Assembly: GCA_022829145.1 (NCBI GenBank)
Contig: CM040755.1
Location: forward strand, 14,322,063-14,386,062
DNA: 64,000 bases
Origin: Albula goreensis
Taxonomy: Eukaryota; Chordata; Actinopteri; Albuliformes; Albulidae
Direction: 5' to 3'
Under the pieces are notes generated by a model. The model was not told the DNA's origin and made no database searches. It saw only the letters and a list, made by a program, of their open reading frames with translations. This document shows positions 24,067 to 35,700 of the stretch, piece by piece; the stretch's first letter is position 1; each line of letters opens with the position of its first letter. The position numbers were made by a program, and so were the translations under genes.

Positions 24067-24969
24067 TGCTCAGTCCTGTATTTTTTTTATTTTGTTCATG
24101 CATTCACATATTTTAACTGCATATGTTGTATGCCATACATTAGAACGACAAGCAAAAAACTGTGGTCTTTTCACAGTGACATATAGTTATGCGATTTGCA
24201 TGAACTAAATATCATAATATTACCTATTTAAACAAGTAAAACACTGAAATTTTAATTCAAAGTCCCTCTCCCCTTCTTTGGAAATTATCATGCCTGAAGA
24301 CTGTAATTATCTAAATAACACTGACTGGGATTCAGACATTTCTCCTCAATTTTGACTTGCACATTGCCTAAATGCACGTTTTTTTATCTTCACCAACATA
24401 GTTTGGCAAGTTCAGCAATTATGGAAGTTAGCAAGCCAAACTAGTCTTGTACAGAAAAAGCTTAACAAAACTCTCATACAATTGTACGTAAAAGTAAGAA
24501 TACATGTTGATTGAATCCTAAACATTGCTTTTAATATTCAGGTCAGTGGGTCTTAACCTAGTATGTGCAAGTACTGCTTCTGCCAGCAGTGACTGCCATG
24601 CCAGTGGAAGGGTTGAAGACATCGATCAGATTCTCAGAGGACCATATCTCCAGTGCTATTTGATATCACACAAGTTACAACATTTGAGAGGATTCTGGCA
24701 ATAATGACAAATGGTTGTCCGCATACGATTTACTATCATAACAGGTCATATTAGGTCATCCAGTTCAATCATAAATTCTTGTTTCACAGCAACACCATTA
24801 CCTTACAGCAGCTGTTTTTCTCTGTTTTTGATAAATGCTTTTCTGAAATATCTGCAGATTTTCATGCAAACCACCGCACAAACAGAAATTACCCCGTTTA
24901 CCAAAGTGCCTTCTTGACTTTCTGGCTTTAATCAATAACTCAACGTGCTGCCACTGAGACATATTAATT

Positions 24970-25450
24970 CGGTGATTTTCAATAGGCGGCCCCGGAGCAT
25001 TTTCATCCGGCCCCTGACCGTTTCACATGCCCCCGTAGTTGAGCAGCCTCCTTTCTTTTCCTACTATTGCGAAACTAGCCCTTATAAATTCTGTGTTCCG
25101 AGTGTCACAGCAACAGAGCGATCACAAGCAGCGCATGCTGCACATGGACTGAATAAACTTTTAATTTTACAGTAAAATAATAATAATAAAATTGCTAGTA
25201 ATTGCGAAAATACAGCGGCACTCCAAGACCAAACACCTGCGTTTCAATGCCATCTTCCCACCCAAGTCTGCGGTAAAGGTAAACTTGAGACTCTGTTCAC
25301 CTCTTACAACCAATCGGTGCTTATCATCCACAAAACCTACCCTGCTCAAGAAAACGCAATGGCTGTATCTCTCCGGGTGGCCTGGCAACTCGCCAAAAGC
25401 AAAAAGCCTTTTGCTTACTCGGCATTGGTGAAGACTTGTAGAATCGATAT
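24970..25450 (+). mobile_element. Decayed hAT-family DNA transposon fragment (5' part)
   Basis: A broken transposase-like sequence lies on the + strand. In one frame (25192 to about 25300) it reads QRHSKTKH, the H-x4-H end of a BED-type zinc finger, followed by an FNAIFPP segment. In a second frame (about 25310-25439) it reads SLRVAWQLAKSKKPF and SALVKTC. This order (zinc-finger histidines, FP motif, then a [SL]RVAW..AK..KPF block) is that of hAT transposases of the Charlie/ZBED-GTF2IRD2 type. At least one frameshift separates the two parts, and no catalytic region follows. The GC-rich leader at 24970-25060 (CGGCCCC and CCGGCCCCTGAC words) is probably the same element. It is dead and cannot encode transposase. 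Confidence 0.6.
25192..25439 (+). pseudogene. hAT transposase N-terminal pseudogene (frameshifted)
   Basis: This is the coding remnant of the element above. It covers the end of a BED-like zinc finger and the conserved linker that leads into the DDE domain in hAT transposases. The reading frame switches between about 25260 and 25310, and an intact start codon is not evident. Downstream the frame runs a short way into AT-rich sequence and stops, so only roughly 80 codons of a protein normally exceeding 500 residues remain. The family call rests on motif recognition without a search. Confidence 0.55.
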
Positions 25451-26099
25451 GTTAAGTGAAGTGCTTAGTCATATTATTTTATATATTTTCAATTAATGGC
25501 CCACCAACATTAATTGAAAATTCCTGTATTAATTGCTGGAAAACTGGTCACAGCTACAAGGGTAGTTGTATCTCATCACTGAATGTCAGAGGTTATACCA
25601 GGCAAACAATGGAGAGGAATAAGACTCTGAGACAGAGGTACTGAAAAACGGAAAATTGGATGCTGTACCCAGAGACTTAGATGAGCAGGTCTTATCTCTT
25701 ACAACCCTGAGTAGGAGTCATGAGCAGGTGAAAAGGAGTAAGGTATATGTAAAACATTTTCCATACATGTAACAGTACTGTGATTTATAGCAAATACTGT
25801 AGTTTGTCCACCACTGAGCAGTACTACTGGCAGTATTATGTAAATTACCATATTTCCAATGTTTACTATTATGGCCTTTATTTTATATTGAGGAGGCACA
25901 AGTCTAACCTTTGAGTGTGAAAGATGCGGTGTGCACACAATTTAAGTTGCTGAAGCTTTTAATTACAACCTCCAGTTGTAGTCCTACCTACATGAAGTAA
26001 GTAAAGTAAATGGCCATTGCTTTATTAGCTAAGGAATCCATAAGGTTGGGTTTCATGGATTACATGGAAGAGAGAAGGTAGTTGACATTTTAGTTATGG
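25451..26099. other. Desert between hAT remnant and GC-rich patch
   Basis: AT-rich sequence in which I see no gene, repeat or regulatory element that I can support. Confidence 0.5.
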
Positions 26100-26560
26100 G
26101 CCTGACAAGTTAGGCTTCTGCGGACCAGAACCAACAGGAGGCCTGGAGGAGGTTAACCTCTTCCTGAGGCCCCAGGCTTCCGCACAAGGCCAGATTGGAG
26201 CAGCCAGTGAGGCCAGCCTGAGGAGGAAACTGGAACAGTGCATCTAGGACCTGAAAGTGAGCTGGGCCTGGTCAAGAGCAGCCTGCCTCCCCCAGAGAGA
26301 CTCTGCAAGGGCCAGGATGATGGAGCACTCTAAGGCAAGGGGCTTATGCAGGGTGCTCTGGGTGCCACCAAGCCAGAGAGGTAGATTAGCCATTGGAGGA
26401 GCTGGTGCCAGGCATCAGTGCCACCTACACCTGCTCTCCTGCAGCCTCGTCAGTGGCAGGCTGCCTGGGCTCTCCTTGGACACAGGCCACCTGGGGCCTG
26501 CTAGACCAGACACCATTGCAATCTGTCCCTCTGAAACTGTGAAACGTCTGCCCTGACTCA
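26100..26560 (+). other. GC-rich, CpG-poor patch of unknown origin
   Basis: Roughly 460 bases have clearly higher GC than their surroundings but few CpGs, which suggests an old, methylated insertion. One + frame is open for 99 codons (26257-26556). Reading across frames gives coiled-coil-like pieces such as SEASLRRKLEQCI and DLK, interrupted by a stop. A decayed retrocopy of a coiled-coil protein, or an old repeat, are both possible. I do not recognise a specific parent. Confidence 0.25.
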
Positions 26561-29500
26561 TCCCAAGCTAATACAGAGACTAATGCTGTATATGGCTCTC
26601 TGTATATCTTTATATTTTTCCAATGAATATGTACTTAAATAACACATTAGGATGTAATATTGTCATTGTTATATTTTATGTTTCTAAAAGTGCATCCATT
26701 AATCCTATTACTTCATAAATGCTTTACTAGACTGACCTGCAGCTGAACTATCCTTTCAAATTATTTATTTTTTTGTGCTATGGAACCAATAAATTAATAA
26801 TGCAAATTATGTGCAAGACCTGTGAAATGCACTCTCTTCTGTGCAAATTTAACAGGCTTGGCTTGTGTGTATCTGCAATTAAAATATTTTTCCTGGAACT
26901 TTTTCAGAGGACTTGAATATATTCAATCTTACAGACAGCATTTCTGGCATTGCTACACAGGACTGTGGGATTGTGTATAAAATTGCTGTTTGTATGTGTG
27001 TTTGTTTGTGTGTGTGCATGTGTATGTGTGCGTTTCACTGTGCAGTGCATTTTAATAAACATACAAACATTATGATTAAAAAATCTTGAGAGTGCAGTAA
27101 CGACTGAGGCGTAACTTACATTTAATTCTGTATTATTAAATTTAAAGGAAATTATTAATTATTATGAAATTATGATTTACATGAACAATGTAATGTACCC
27201 AGGCAGTAACACTTCAGTAAGTGTTACTGCCTGTAACACCTCTGATATTCTCTTTTGTCGTCTGACAAGCCTCCCCTCTTGAGAAAAGGTGTAGATGTCT
27301 CGCACAGACAGACGGGCTGGTAGTGGTGACAGCCAGGAGTCCTGCAGGGGGGGGGGTGACAGCTCCTAACCATGGCAACACATAAGGAATTAGGGAATAC
27401 AAAATGTTGATTTGAGTTGTTATCGAAAGCCCTTTTGGGGGGGAGGTGAATCAGGTGAAACCCAGCAAAATCACCTATTGCTATGAAAACTAATTTGGTT
27501 GAAAACATATGGTTAAACCTTTGCCTCTTTGGTAAAATTTAAGAATCTTATATGATTATTTAATGTGGCACTCGCAGACAAATCTCATATCATCTTTGTA
27601 CATTGGTGTAATGTTACCCAGTTCTGAATATTGAATATGTTCTTTTTCTCCTGTTCTTTTTCTGTGCAGCTTAAATATAGAATCCACCTACATGTGTACT
27701 CTTGGTCTGGCAGCCAGCGGGTGCTGTTCTCCTCTGTGTGCTGATAAGGTGCAGAATGGGTCACTGTCTGCCCAGTGTGATGGAACAGGTACTTCGCTAA
27801 TGGTAACCTGAGCATAAAACAGGCCATCCAGTCCAAATTAAAGCTGGGATGTAATTCCCAGAGAATATCAGACATGCTTAGTTTATACCTTAAGCATATA
27901 TACCCATTGTGTTATGTTAACAAAAATGACATGGGGCACCTTGGAGAGGCAATTGTGTGACACGAAGGCTGTGCACTACACATTTGCTTCATTTAGAATA
28001 TGTGGGTCCTGCCACACAAACACAAAACAGGTGGCAACATTTCAGGGATAAGCTGGCAGCCTGGTGTGAACACTGCAGACAGATTTACACAGCGGGAATG
28101 CAAACGTTCACTGGTGAGTTGGGACTGCGTAGATCCTCCTCTGGTCTGGTCCCTCACACTGACCCATGCTCAGCCAGAGCAGCTTGCCTGAGAAAACGAC
28201 CGTCACACTCCTTGAAATGTGTGTGGCAAAATCATTCTTTAAACATTTTTTTACATCACCATTTGTGCCTAGGACAGTAGTGTTATTCACTGCATGTTGG
28301 ACAGGATATGTTCATCCCACTGGTTGCTTTATATCTTACTCACTGGGAAAACAAAAGTGAAAAACAAAACTACTAGATGTCAAACAACTAGATAGGGTGG
28401 TTTTAGGGTGACCAAACCATGTTACATTACTTTACAGTCATTTAGATTCAGATTAGAATTTAGAATTTACATTCTACATTTAAAAAATTTCCATGAATCC
28501 CAAGTAATATTTGGTCAATTTTCATCAAACCAGATAAAATGCATAAAAAGTACACAATTTATTGGTTCAATCAATCAGACCAGCCATACCAGAGCACCTA
28601 AACAAGTGTGGGTAGAGTCATAAGAAGAATAATGGCAAAGAATGGAATTACTTGAAACCATGCTTTTTAATGGTCTTGAACCCAAGCCTTTAAAGCAGTT
28701 TTTGACAGGAACATTAAAAAAGATGTAAGTCATAAAATAAAAACTAACATGCCAGTTTTAAGAGCAGGACTCTATCAATCTAAACTCATAGCTGCATCAA
28801 AATCATGTACAATATAAAAAGCGTAATCTGTCCTTGATCATTGGCTGGACATTAAGAACAACATAAAAACAAACATCAAGAGAGATGACATGATTTGGGA
28901 AATGGATGGCAGTTTGACCAGAACCCACAAGGATTTACGGTCACCAGCTGAGAGATTTCTAGCTGGACACTTAAACAAGGTTGTTGGATTGAAGAGCATT
29001 GAAACAGGCACTCCACATATTTCTCTCCTCCCTCACACATGAAAGCTGCTTTTAGCTGCTGCGGTGCCAAAAAAACATCTTCTTGGCTTTTGGTAATTGC
29101 TCTCAGAGATTATAGTGAGTCTGATAGAGATTATCGGTCACCTGGACATGTTCATTTTCTTGCTGGCCTGGCCCCTCACTCACTGCTCTTATTGTGGTAG
29201 TTTATTGGCTGTTAAGGGCTGTTAGAGCAGGCATGGTCAGTGTGACCTTTTACTCACGCCCTTCCACATCTTAAACAATCCTCCAGACTTTATAGCAGGC
29301 AACCAGTTTGAACTGTGGTAATGAGCCCTTTAAAAGTGTAACTAGCTATTCTCTCTTTAAACCTGGCTCCCTCTCTACCCTGCCACTTTGATCACAACCA
29401 TAAAATAGACTCACTGTGGGCTTTAGTCTCTGAAACTTTTCTCCACTAATAGGACATGACAGAGTAAATATTTATATTTCCAGCACAATCACTTTCTTAA

Positions 29501-29979
29501 TTCCACTCCTTGCCCCTTTTATGAGCATATTTTTTTCTAACCTTTATTACTTCACAGCTTATTCACTGACATACATAATCAATGTGAGGCCTCTATTTAC
29601 ATTTGGTAAATATACAGACTTCATAAAAAACATTCCCTTGTAACCTTAAAATAGAACACCTAATGTAAACGTAACCGTCAGTGCCTTGTATTGATTATCT
29701 TAAAGATGGTTATGCTGTTGTTTTTTTCACTCTTTCCTTTCAGCATGTTTTATAGTGAGTTCTAACACATTAGTGTCACATCAAGAAATGCAGAGTGGCA
29801 CTGTGGGCATGTGAACTGGGATCCTTGTTTTGGACAGCCTGTAGAGGGAGTGTAGCCAGACTGGTTGAGTTTGTGTGTTAGTTTCATTGGGTCCTGTGCC
29901 AAAGCTTATGTTTGTTAGACTGGGCTGAGTGTCAGAGCGTCAGCTCAGTTGTCATGGGTTCCTAACAGCAGGCCAAGTA
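26561..29979. other. Gene desert, 26.6-30.0 kb
   Basis: AT-rich sequence with an imperfect TG-rich stretch (about 26995-27030), a perfect hairpin (27200-27233) and G runs (27349-27357, 27436-27442). No gene is supported. Confidence 0.55.
27200..27233. repeat. Perfect 15 bp inverted repeat with 4-base loop
   Basis: CAGGCAGTAACACTT is followed by CAGT and then by its exact reverse complement. A 34 bp perfect hairpin in unconstrained DNA is unlikely by chance. It may be the collapsed end of a foldback or MITE element. The stem is too short for a microRNA precursor. Confidence 0.6.
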
Positions 29980-30510
29980 GCGGGGTGGAGGTGGTGATGG
30001 GGAGTGGGGGGTTGGATGTGTGTGCACACGGCTCAGTGGGCGCGGCAACGTTTTTGGGCCACCTGGTCCCGCGCAGATGTGCAGTGACTCCAATTCCATC
30101 CCTGTGGGGTATGACATCACTCAATGAAGGCCGCATCTCGCACAGCCTGGGGGGTGGTTGGGGGGTGGGGGGACTGTATTTATAGGCAGCTGCCCCAGAC
30201 TCGGCTCTGCCACCACATGTTTACCGCAGAGCTAAGTTTGTTTTTTTCCTCTCGGTTCAGTGCAATGTGGGTCGTCAAGCAGGCCCTGTGACCTCGTTTA
30301 CCTCCCCTCAAAGTGTTTCCAAAACATGGCAACGGGTTTGGGGGAAAATTGTGTTCCAAGATGAGGAAGGACACAGCCGTTTGCACACCTGGGTCTGGGT
30401 GATACGTCCCTTCAGCCTCCTAATGATAGAAAATGTTCCAAATGGCAGAGGGACAGTGCTCGAGGCATGCCACAGAATATAAAAGGCAGGGTAATTTCAC
30501 ACTGATTATG
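29980..30510 (+). promoter_or_regulatory. Promoter-like cluster inside the gene desert
   Basis: This GC- and CpG-enriched patch has an ordered set of promoter words on the + strand: a CRE-like TGACATCA (30112-30119), a G-rich KLF/SP-type tract (30149-30172), and a TATTTATA box (30177-30184, close to a MEF2 site). About 300 bases on is a consensus TATAAAAG (30478-30485) with an initiator-like TCACACT at 30497-30503. No recognised coding gene follows. It could drive a non-coding RNA or an unannotated gene, or act as an enhancer. Confidence 0.3.
30149..30172 (+). other. G-rich tract, quadruplex potential
   Basis: There are three runs of six guanines (30149-30154, 30160-30165, 30167-30172) with a GG between the first two and loops of one to a few bases. 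It lies just before the TATTTATA box of the promoter-like cluster. Confidence 0.4.
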
Positions 30511-32560
30511 ACTGCCCGACCTGCATCATTACCGGGGTCGCTCTTTCAGAGTTGGGTTACATGTTGAAAGTGTAAAAGGATATATTTGTCAACTTTATTT
30601 CAATGTTACAAGTCTAAGCACATCACCTTGGTCTTGAATAATCTGAACCTCTGACCTCTCTCCACCTGCAATGCTGTGATCTGCCATTTCACAGTCTCGT
30701 CACAATTGTTAAAAAGCCCCTATGGTCAGAATCTTCAAAGCATGTAGTGCTTGACCTTTCTGTTGTCATTCACCATACATATCTAAGAGGAGCTTGACAT
30801 CATTTTTAAGCTTTCGGTATACAGAGGGTAAACCTTTGGAAGTCTTTGGCTGAATACTAAAACTAAAACAAACAGAACTCAATGGCCTTTACAACTTGAT
30901 ACATACTTGATTACTACTTGATACATATCTAATTTATTTATCCGAGCATTTCTCAGAGTTCATATTTTTCAGAAAATTATCTGAGAGTCTCTTGCCGAAA
31001 AGCACCATGCTGTTGCGATGAAAAGCAGACGCACATTCAGAATGAATGTGTACCACTTCAATCTGACCGCAGCCCTTTTGGAATATCTGATCGTATTCAC
31101 ATAGGTTTCTAAGGCAGGTGGCCATGTCATTCGTTCTGAGCGGACATCCTGGGAGAGTCAATCATAGTGCTTAGGGATGACGTATGTGCATCTGCATGTC
31201 AGAGAATCATTATGGGCTTCCCAAGAGACCATGTAGCAGGAATACGTCAGTATCTCAATACATCTGTACCTCAATCAAATCATTTCATGCCGTGTCTCAG
31301 GTAGACAAAGTTTTATTTCCACATTGGAATGGGCTTCTGGAGCAGATTAGGTGTTCACCACTTGAGTTAAAAAAACAGGGGTTGCTGTCTGGTCTCAAAT
31401 ATATCCCATGGGATACACATGTGGATTCAATATTCGAATGGCAGAAGTCACTGCTAATGTAACGGCTTCATTATGAAGTTGATGGCAGCTGCCAATAAAC
31501 ATGGTAGGGGGAGTGAAAGTGCCGGACTTTGATTAACACAAACAACACATCACAGATTCCGGCCGCAAAGGCCTGCAGCTGTGAACCACAGGCTGAAGTG
31601 TTAAAATAAGTAGGTTCACTGCACACGTGTGCATGTGTTTGTGTGCATGATCATGTACTTAGATTTAACAGACACAAGTCCATGTGGGCTCTTCACCACA
31701 ACTACCAATTATCAAGTGGTTCCCTCAGTGCAATTTGAAACTCACAGAAGAAAGCAAAAACTTGCCCTTTCCATATGTGGGCCCCTTTTCAGTGTGTAGA
31801 CTACCAAATTGCAATTATATGTCCATCCCCTTGATGCATGTGCATCCCTTCCAGCACTGGTGCACACAGACTGCAAATGCCTGACTGGCAAGAGGAGACG
31901 CTATTGCGCAGTGGCAAGGAGAATCCCCTGCTGGCTGAAGCCATTCACTCTAGGTCCAGTCACACGTCAGCCCACAGACATACTAGCTGTTTGTGGATGC
32001 AACGGTCATTCAGACAGAGAATTTCAATAAAAAAATTCTTATTTAGATGCATACTGCAATGTATTAAAAAGGAAAAAAAGACTACTACACCTTGACAATG
32101 AATTTGTCTGACTTCTAACCGACAGTCTGTGCATATGAATATACAGTATGTACATACTCTGTAGGCTTGAAAATATACAGGTAGCCTACATATTCAATAT
32201 TGCTCACATTGCCTATTAGTATGTGCATCAGACTACATATTTAGAAGAATTTAACATTTAAACAGTTGCCTAAAACACTCCAGATAAGCCTACTTTAGTT
32301 TTACGTGTGAACGTATCATCCAATCAATCCAGGCAGGACACACCAACTGGAAAATAATGATTCAATCTCAAAGGGCTCATTCTTATACAATTGGCCATGA
32401 TAAATCTTAAAATGCTCACACATTTTACAGCAAGTAAAATTCAGGCATTTGAATGGTGAAAGCTACTTCTTCACACAACAGTAACCCTCCCCCCATCTGT
32501 ATGTAATCAGGCCCACCACACCACGTACCTGCCACACAGTGTCAGGAACTGGTTTAAAGA
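30511..32560. other. Gene desert, 30.5-32.6 kb
   Basis: No recognised gene. A 75-codon minus-strand frame at 30934-31161 has several CpGs and a protein-like look but no known motif. The rest shows nothing I can name. Confidence 0.5.
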
Positions 32561-32740
32561 CGATTCTATCGATTCATGTGATGACGACCCTTGGCAGTTT
32601 TTGACATTGCAGATGTGACATCAATAGCATATTTCCTGTGCCATTGGAGGAAAGTGGAGTCAACATATGCTCAGTGCATGAACCTGCAGGCACTTCACTG
32701 GCCAAGAGAGGTTGCCAGACAGCGATGAGGCACCAACCAC
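32561..32740 (-). mobile_element. SINE copy A (diverged, lacks clear tRNA head)
   Basis: This copy aligns with the repeat at 45424-45742. Shared landmarks fall at nearly the same spacing: GATTC.TTCGATTCATGTGA (start about 32563), CA(T/C)TGCAG (32605), TTGGAGGA (32644) and GTCA(A/G)CAT (32659). Spacings between the last three are 39 and 15 bases in both copies, so common descent is better supported than chance. The end corresponding to the tRNA-like promoter is diverged or lost. Orientation is inferred from copy B. Confidence 0.5.
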
Positions 32741-35700
32741 AGCCGGCACCAACCACCAACCTCAAGCCACCAGATGCACAGCTGCACCATGATCATTTGC
32801 CTATATAAGCAGTATTTTATTCAGATTTTTCTCTCAAATCCATTGACAACATTTATTTTCTGTGTTTGCGTAAGATGATAGATGCTTTTTTGTAATAAAA
32901 TATAATACTTTATAGGTCATCAAGATGGAAATTGAGTTGATGAGTAGTATTTTGTTACAAGATACTTTTTTCTGTATTTTGTCCATCTCCAACCCTATCG
33001 GGTTTAAATTCAGGACTGTACGGCGCATCCCTTCACTAATTACTTGTACCTTTATTGGATACATCATGCAATGGGCCCATTTTAAAGATACAAATGCATT
33101 ATCAAACAAAAGGTTACATCCTGTCTTCATTATTTTTCTGAATGATTTTCGTGTTAGATGCAACTTGTGTAAACATCTGAAATGTTGAACATTCCTGATA
33201 TTTCTGCAAAGCCCAAAGTTTTACCAACAGGCAAATTTTATTCCACTATCCCCTAGTAGACCTCTGTTTGGATGGTCATCCACCTGAACGGCTGTGGAGA
33301 AGTGAGAGCTGGTAGTGTGAGGGAGTGACAGGCAGATCAAGGCTACATGTTCAACATATGGACACTGTGATATTTAAAAAATCACAACATATCACAACAT
33401 TGATGGACTGGACCCACTTATAGTTCACCGAGGACAATTTTCTGGTCCAAAAGCTTAGTTTGTGCTTAGTTTCATTTTGCCTGATGAGACTGGAACAGAA
33501 TCCAGTTTTTACAGAGTCTCTCCTGACCAACCCTGGCAGGACATATTGAAAGGCAGAGCTGACAGCTGCTTAATACATGCTAGTAAAAGAGAATGTGGTG
33601 CACTGGAATGAGCTGCTGTAGAATGAAAAGGCAGCTGTCACCCTCACGTCAGTTAAGAGAAACGGACATGGAGAATGGGTATCAAGAAGTATCGCAAGCA
33701 TGCACTACATTAGGGCAACCCACACATGTTCCCACACATACATTTTGAAACATTGTGTCAAGATTGTGATTTGTGGAACTAGTAAAGAAGCAAGGGGTTC
33801 GGAAAGATAAGTGGTCACCATATATATATACAAAATTGATGTTCTGAAATTGCATTGTCATTGATACATACCTTACATGAATTTATAAATTGCTGGGTTC
33901 CAGTTATGTTATTGCCTGAATTGATCCAACTTCTTCCGATGTGTTCAGTGTGCTGTATTTGAAATATTTGCTTCATTTGAAATTAAATTATGGGTATTTT
34001 AATGTGTCTCAGTTAATGAATTTGTGAACAATACAATTAACTAAAGATTTGAAAAACCAACACAAGGCTCTTATTTAACCTAATCAGTTACAGACAACTA
34101 GAATAACTGTAAAATATCTCTTAGACAACATTGCTTAATATGGATGCTCAAAGTATACTGCTGTGCAGCTTGCCTGAATTACACTTGTGAGACAGTCATT
34201 TGTTCTGTAATTCTTGGATTTTGGGTAACCTAATTATCTGATTTGAATTTACATTTGAAAGTATGATAAGAACCCTGACATTTATCATAACACAAATAAA
34301 TAGATAAATAAAAATATACAAACACAATTCTATTATGATGTTCTGCAGTGGAGGTCTTTAAATTGATTTTACAGTGTCCAGAAATGTAGACCCACAACTT
34401 CATGCAAATATTATTTCCAGGCTAGAGTGATACAGTTTTGTTGGTTTGACCTATTAGACTGACAGGGTTTGTCATTAAAGGTGGCTAACCTTTTCTTGTA
34501 CTTGAAATGCATTAGCAGCCATACCATGGGTACCATAAAAGCTTTTAGTGGAACGTGAGACTCATTGTGGGTGCACCATGCTATTTCCATACTGTCAGAT
34601 GTATGAAATAACATGGGTCTGCCGGAAGCAGTCATTCTTTCGTGGTCAGTGCCGTTTATGTGAATTGAAGGGTTGACTGCAGGGTTGACTTTTCTGATTG
34701 AGCGCAGATAACACAGGGAAACAATCAGCAGGACGCTCATTTTTTTACTGTAAATAACACACACATAGATAATAGGACTTCAGTGGTATAAATGATTTCT
34801 GCTTTTTGGAATGGACAGAGCTACCTCCTTTGGACTCTCTTGATAATAACTGATTGTCTTAACAGCTTTGTGCACAAAAGGCTGAAACAAACAATTTTGT
34901 ACAGTCGACAGGCACAGGAATTGTTTATACACCTTTGCTTGTGGCTTAATATTATCAGGGATGAAAGGAAATTGAAAGTGGAACAGAAATGGTGGATTGA
35001 TTAAATAAAGGATAAAGCAAAAATCACTTCAATTTATAGAACCCAATTTTGCCATACCTGTGCAATCTCTCTTGTTCAGCCATTTCATTTGGGCAGGTGC
35101 TCACTGCAGTTGAAGCACTGTTGCCATATGAGCTCTTGGCTGGGAAAGTGAGTACTGCCTTTCAATTTGGGGCTAATTTAGATGTCTTATTATTGTTTAA
35201 CAGCCCTCCCTCAACAAATATTAGCCACATAAAACTCAGAGTTACTTAAAGGAAAGAAACAATAAAAAACATACCCTCTGGTCCCCCGTCATGTCACACG
35301 GAGACCAGGGCCATAAAACCAACTGAGAGCGAATGAAATTCTGCACTTTGAAGTGTAACAAAGGCACTGAAGCATTAAGCTGAATACTGTATACGCTACT
35401 CAGCCAGTTCCTGTCGGCCTACACCTGGAAGCTGTTAGATGTTACAGCCATGTAGATTTATAGAGCTCTTTCCCTGTGTTTTACGCAGTGCATTCACATG
35501 TACCTGTTAAAGACACATGTGAATATGGTTCCCATCAGAACATCATTACTTCCAAGTGTGGCCCTGCCTAATTTATTCCCTTGTATTCAGAGGACAGATT
35601 CTCTTTGAATCTATGTTTTGCACAGCAACAGACAAACATACACAGAGGGCACGCTCACCACTATGGTGTGCTTTCAGTTCAGCATGTTGCTTTTTGCATA

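Larger units (their letters stand above)
19606..24960. other. Gene desert, 19.6-25.0 kb
   Basis: AT-rich DNA with no recognised gene. Noted inside: a short 14 bp tandem repeat around 21297-21324, a T17 run near 22013-22029, an imperfect hairpin at 23287-23321, and two unrecognised open frames of 114 codons (22742-23086) and 89 codons (23797-24066), of which the second has the more protein-like composition. Confidence 0.55.
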
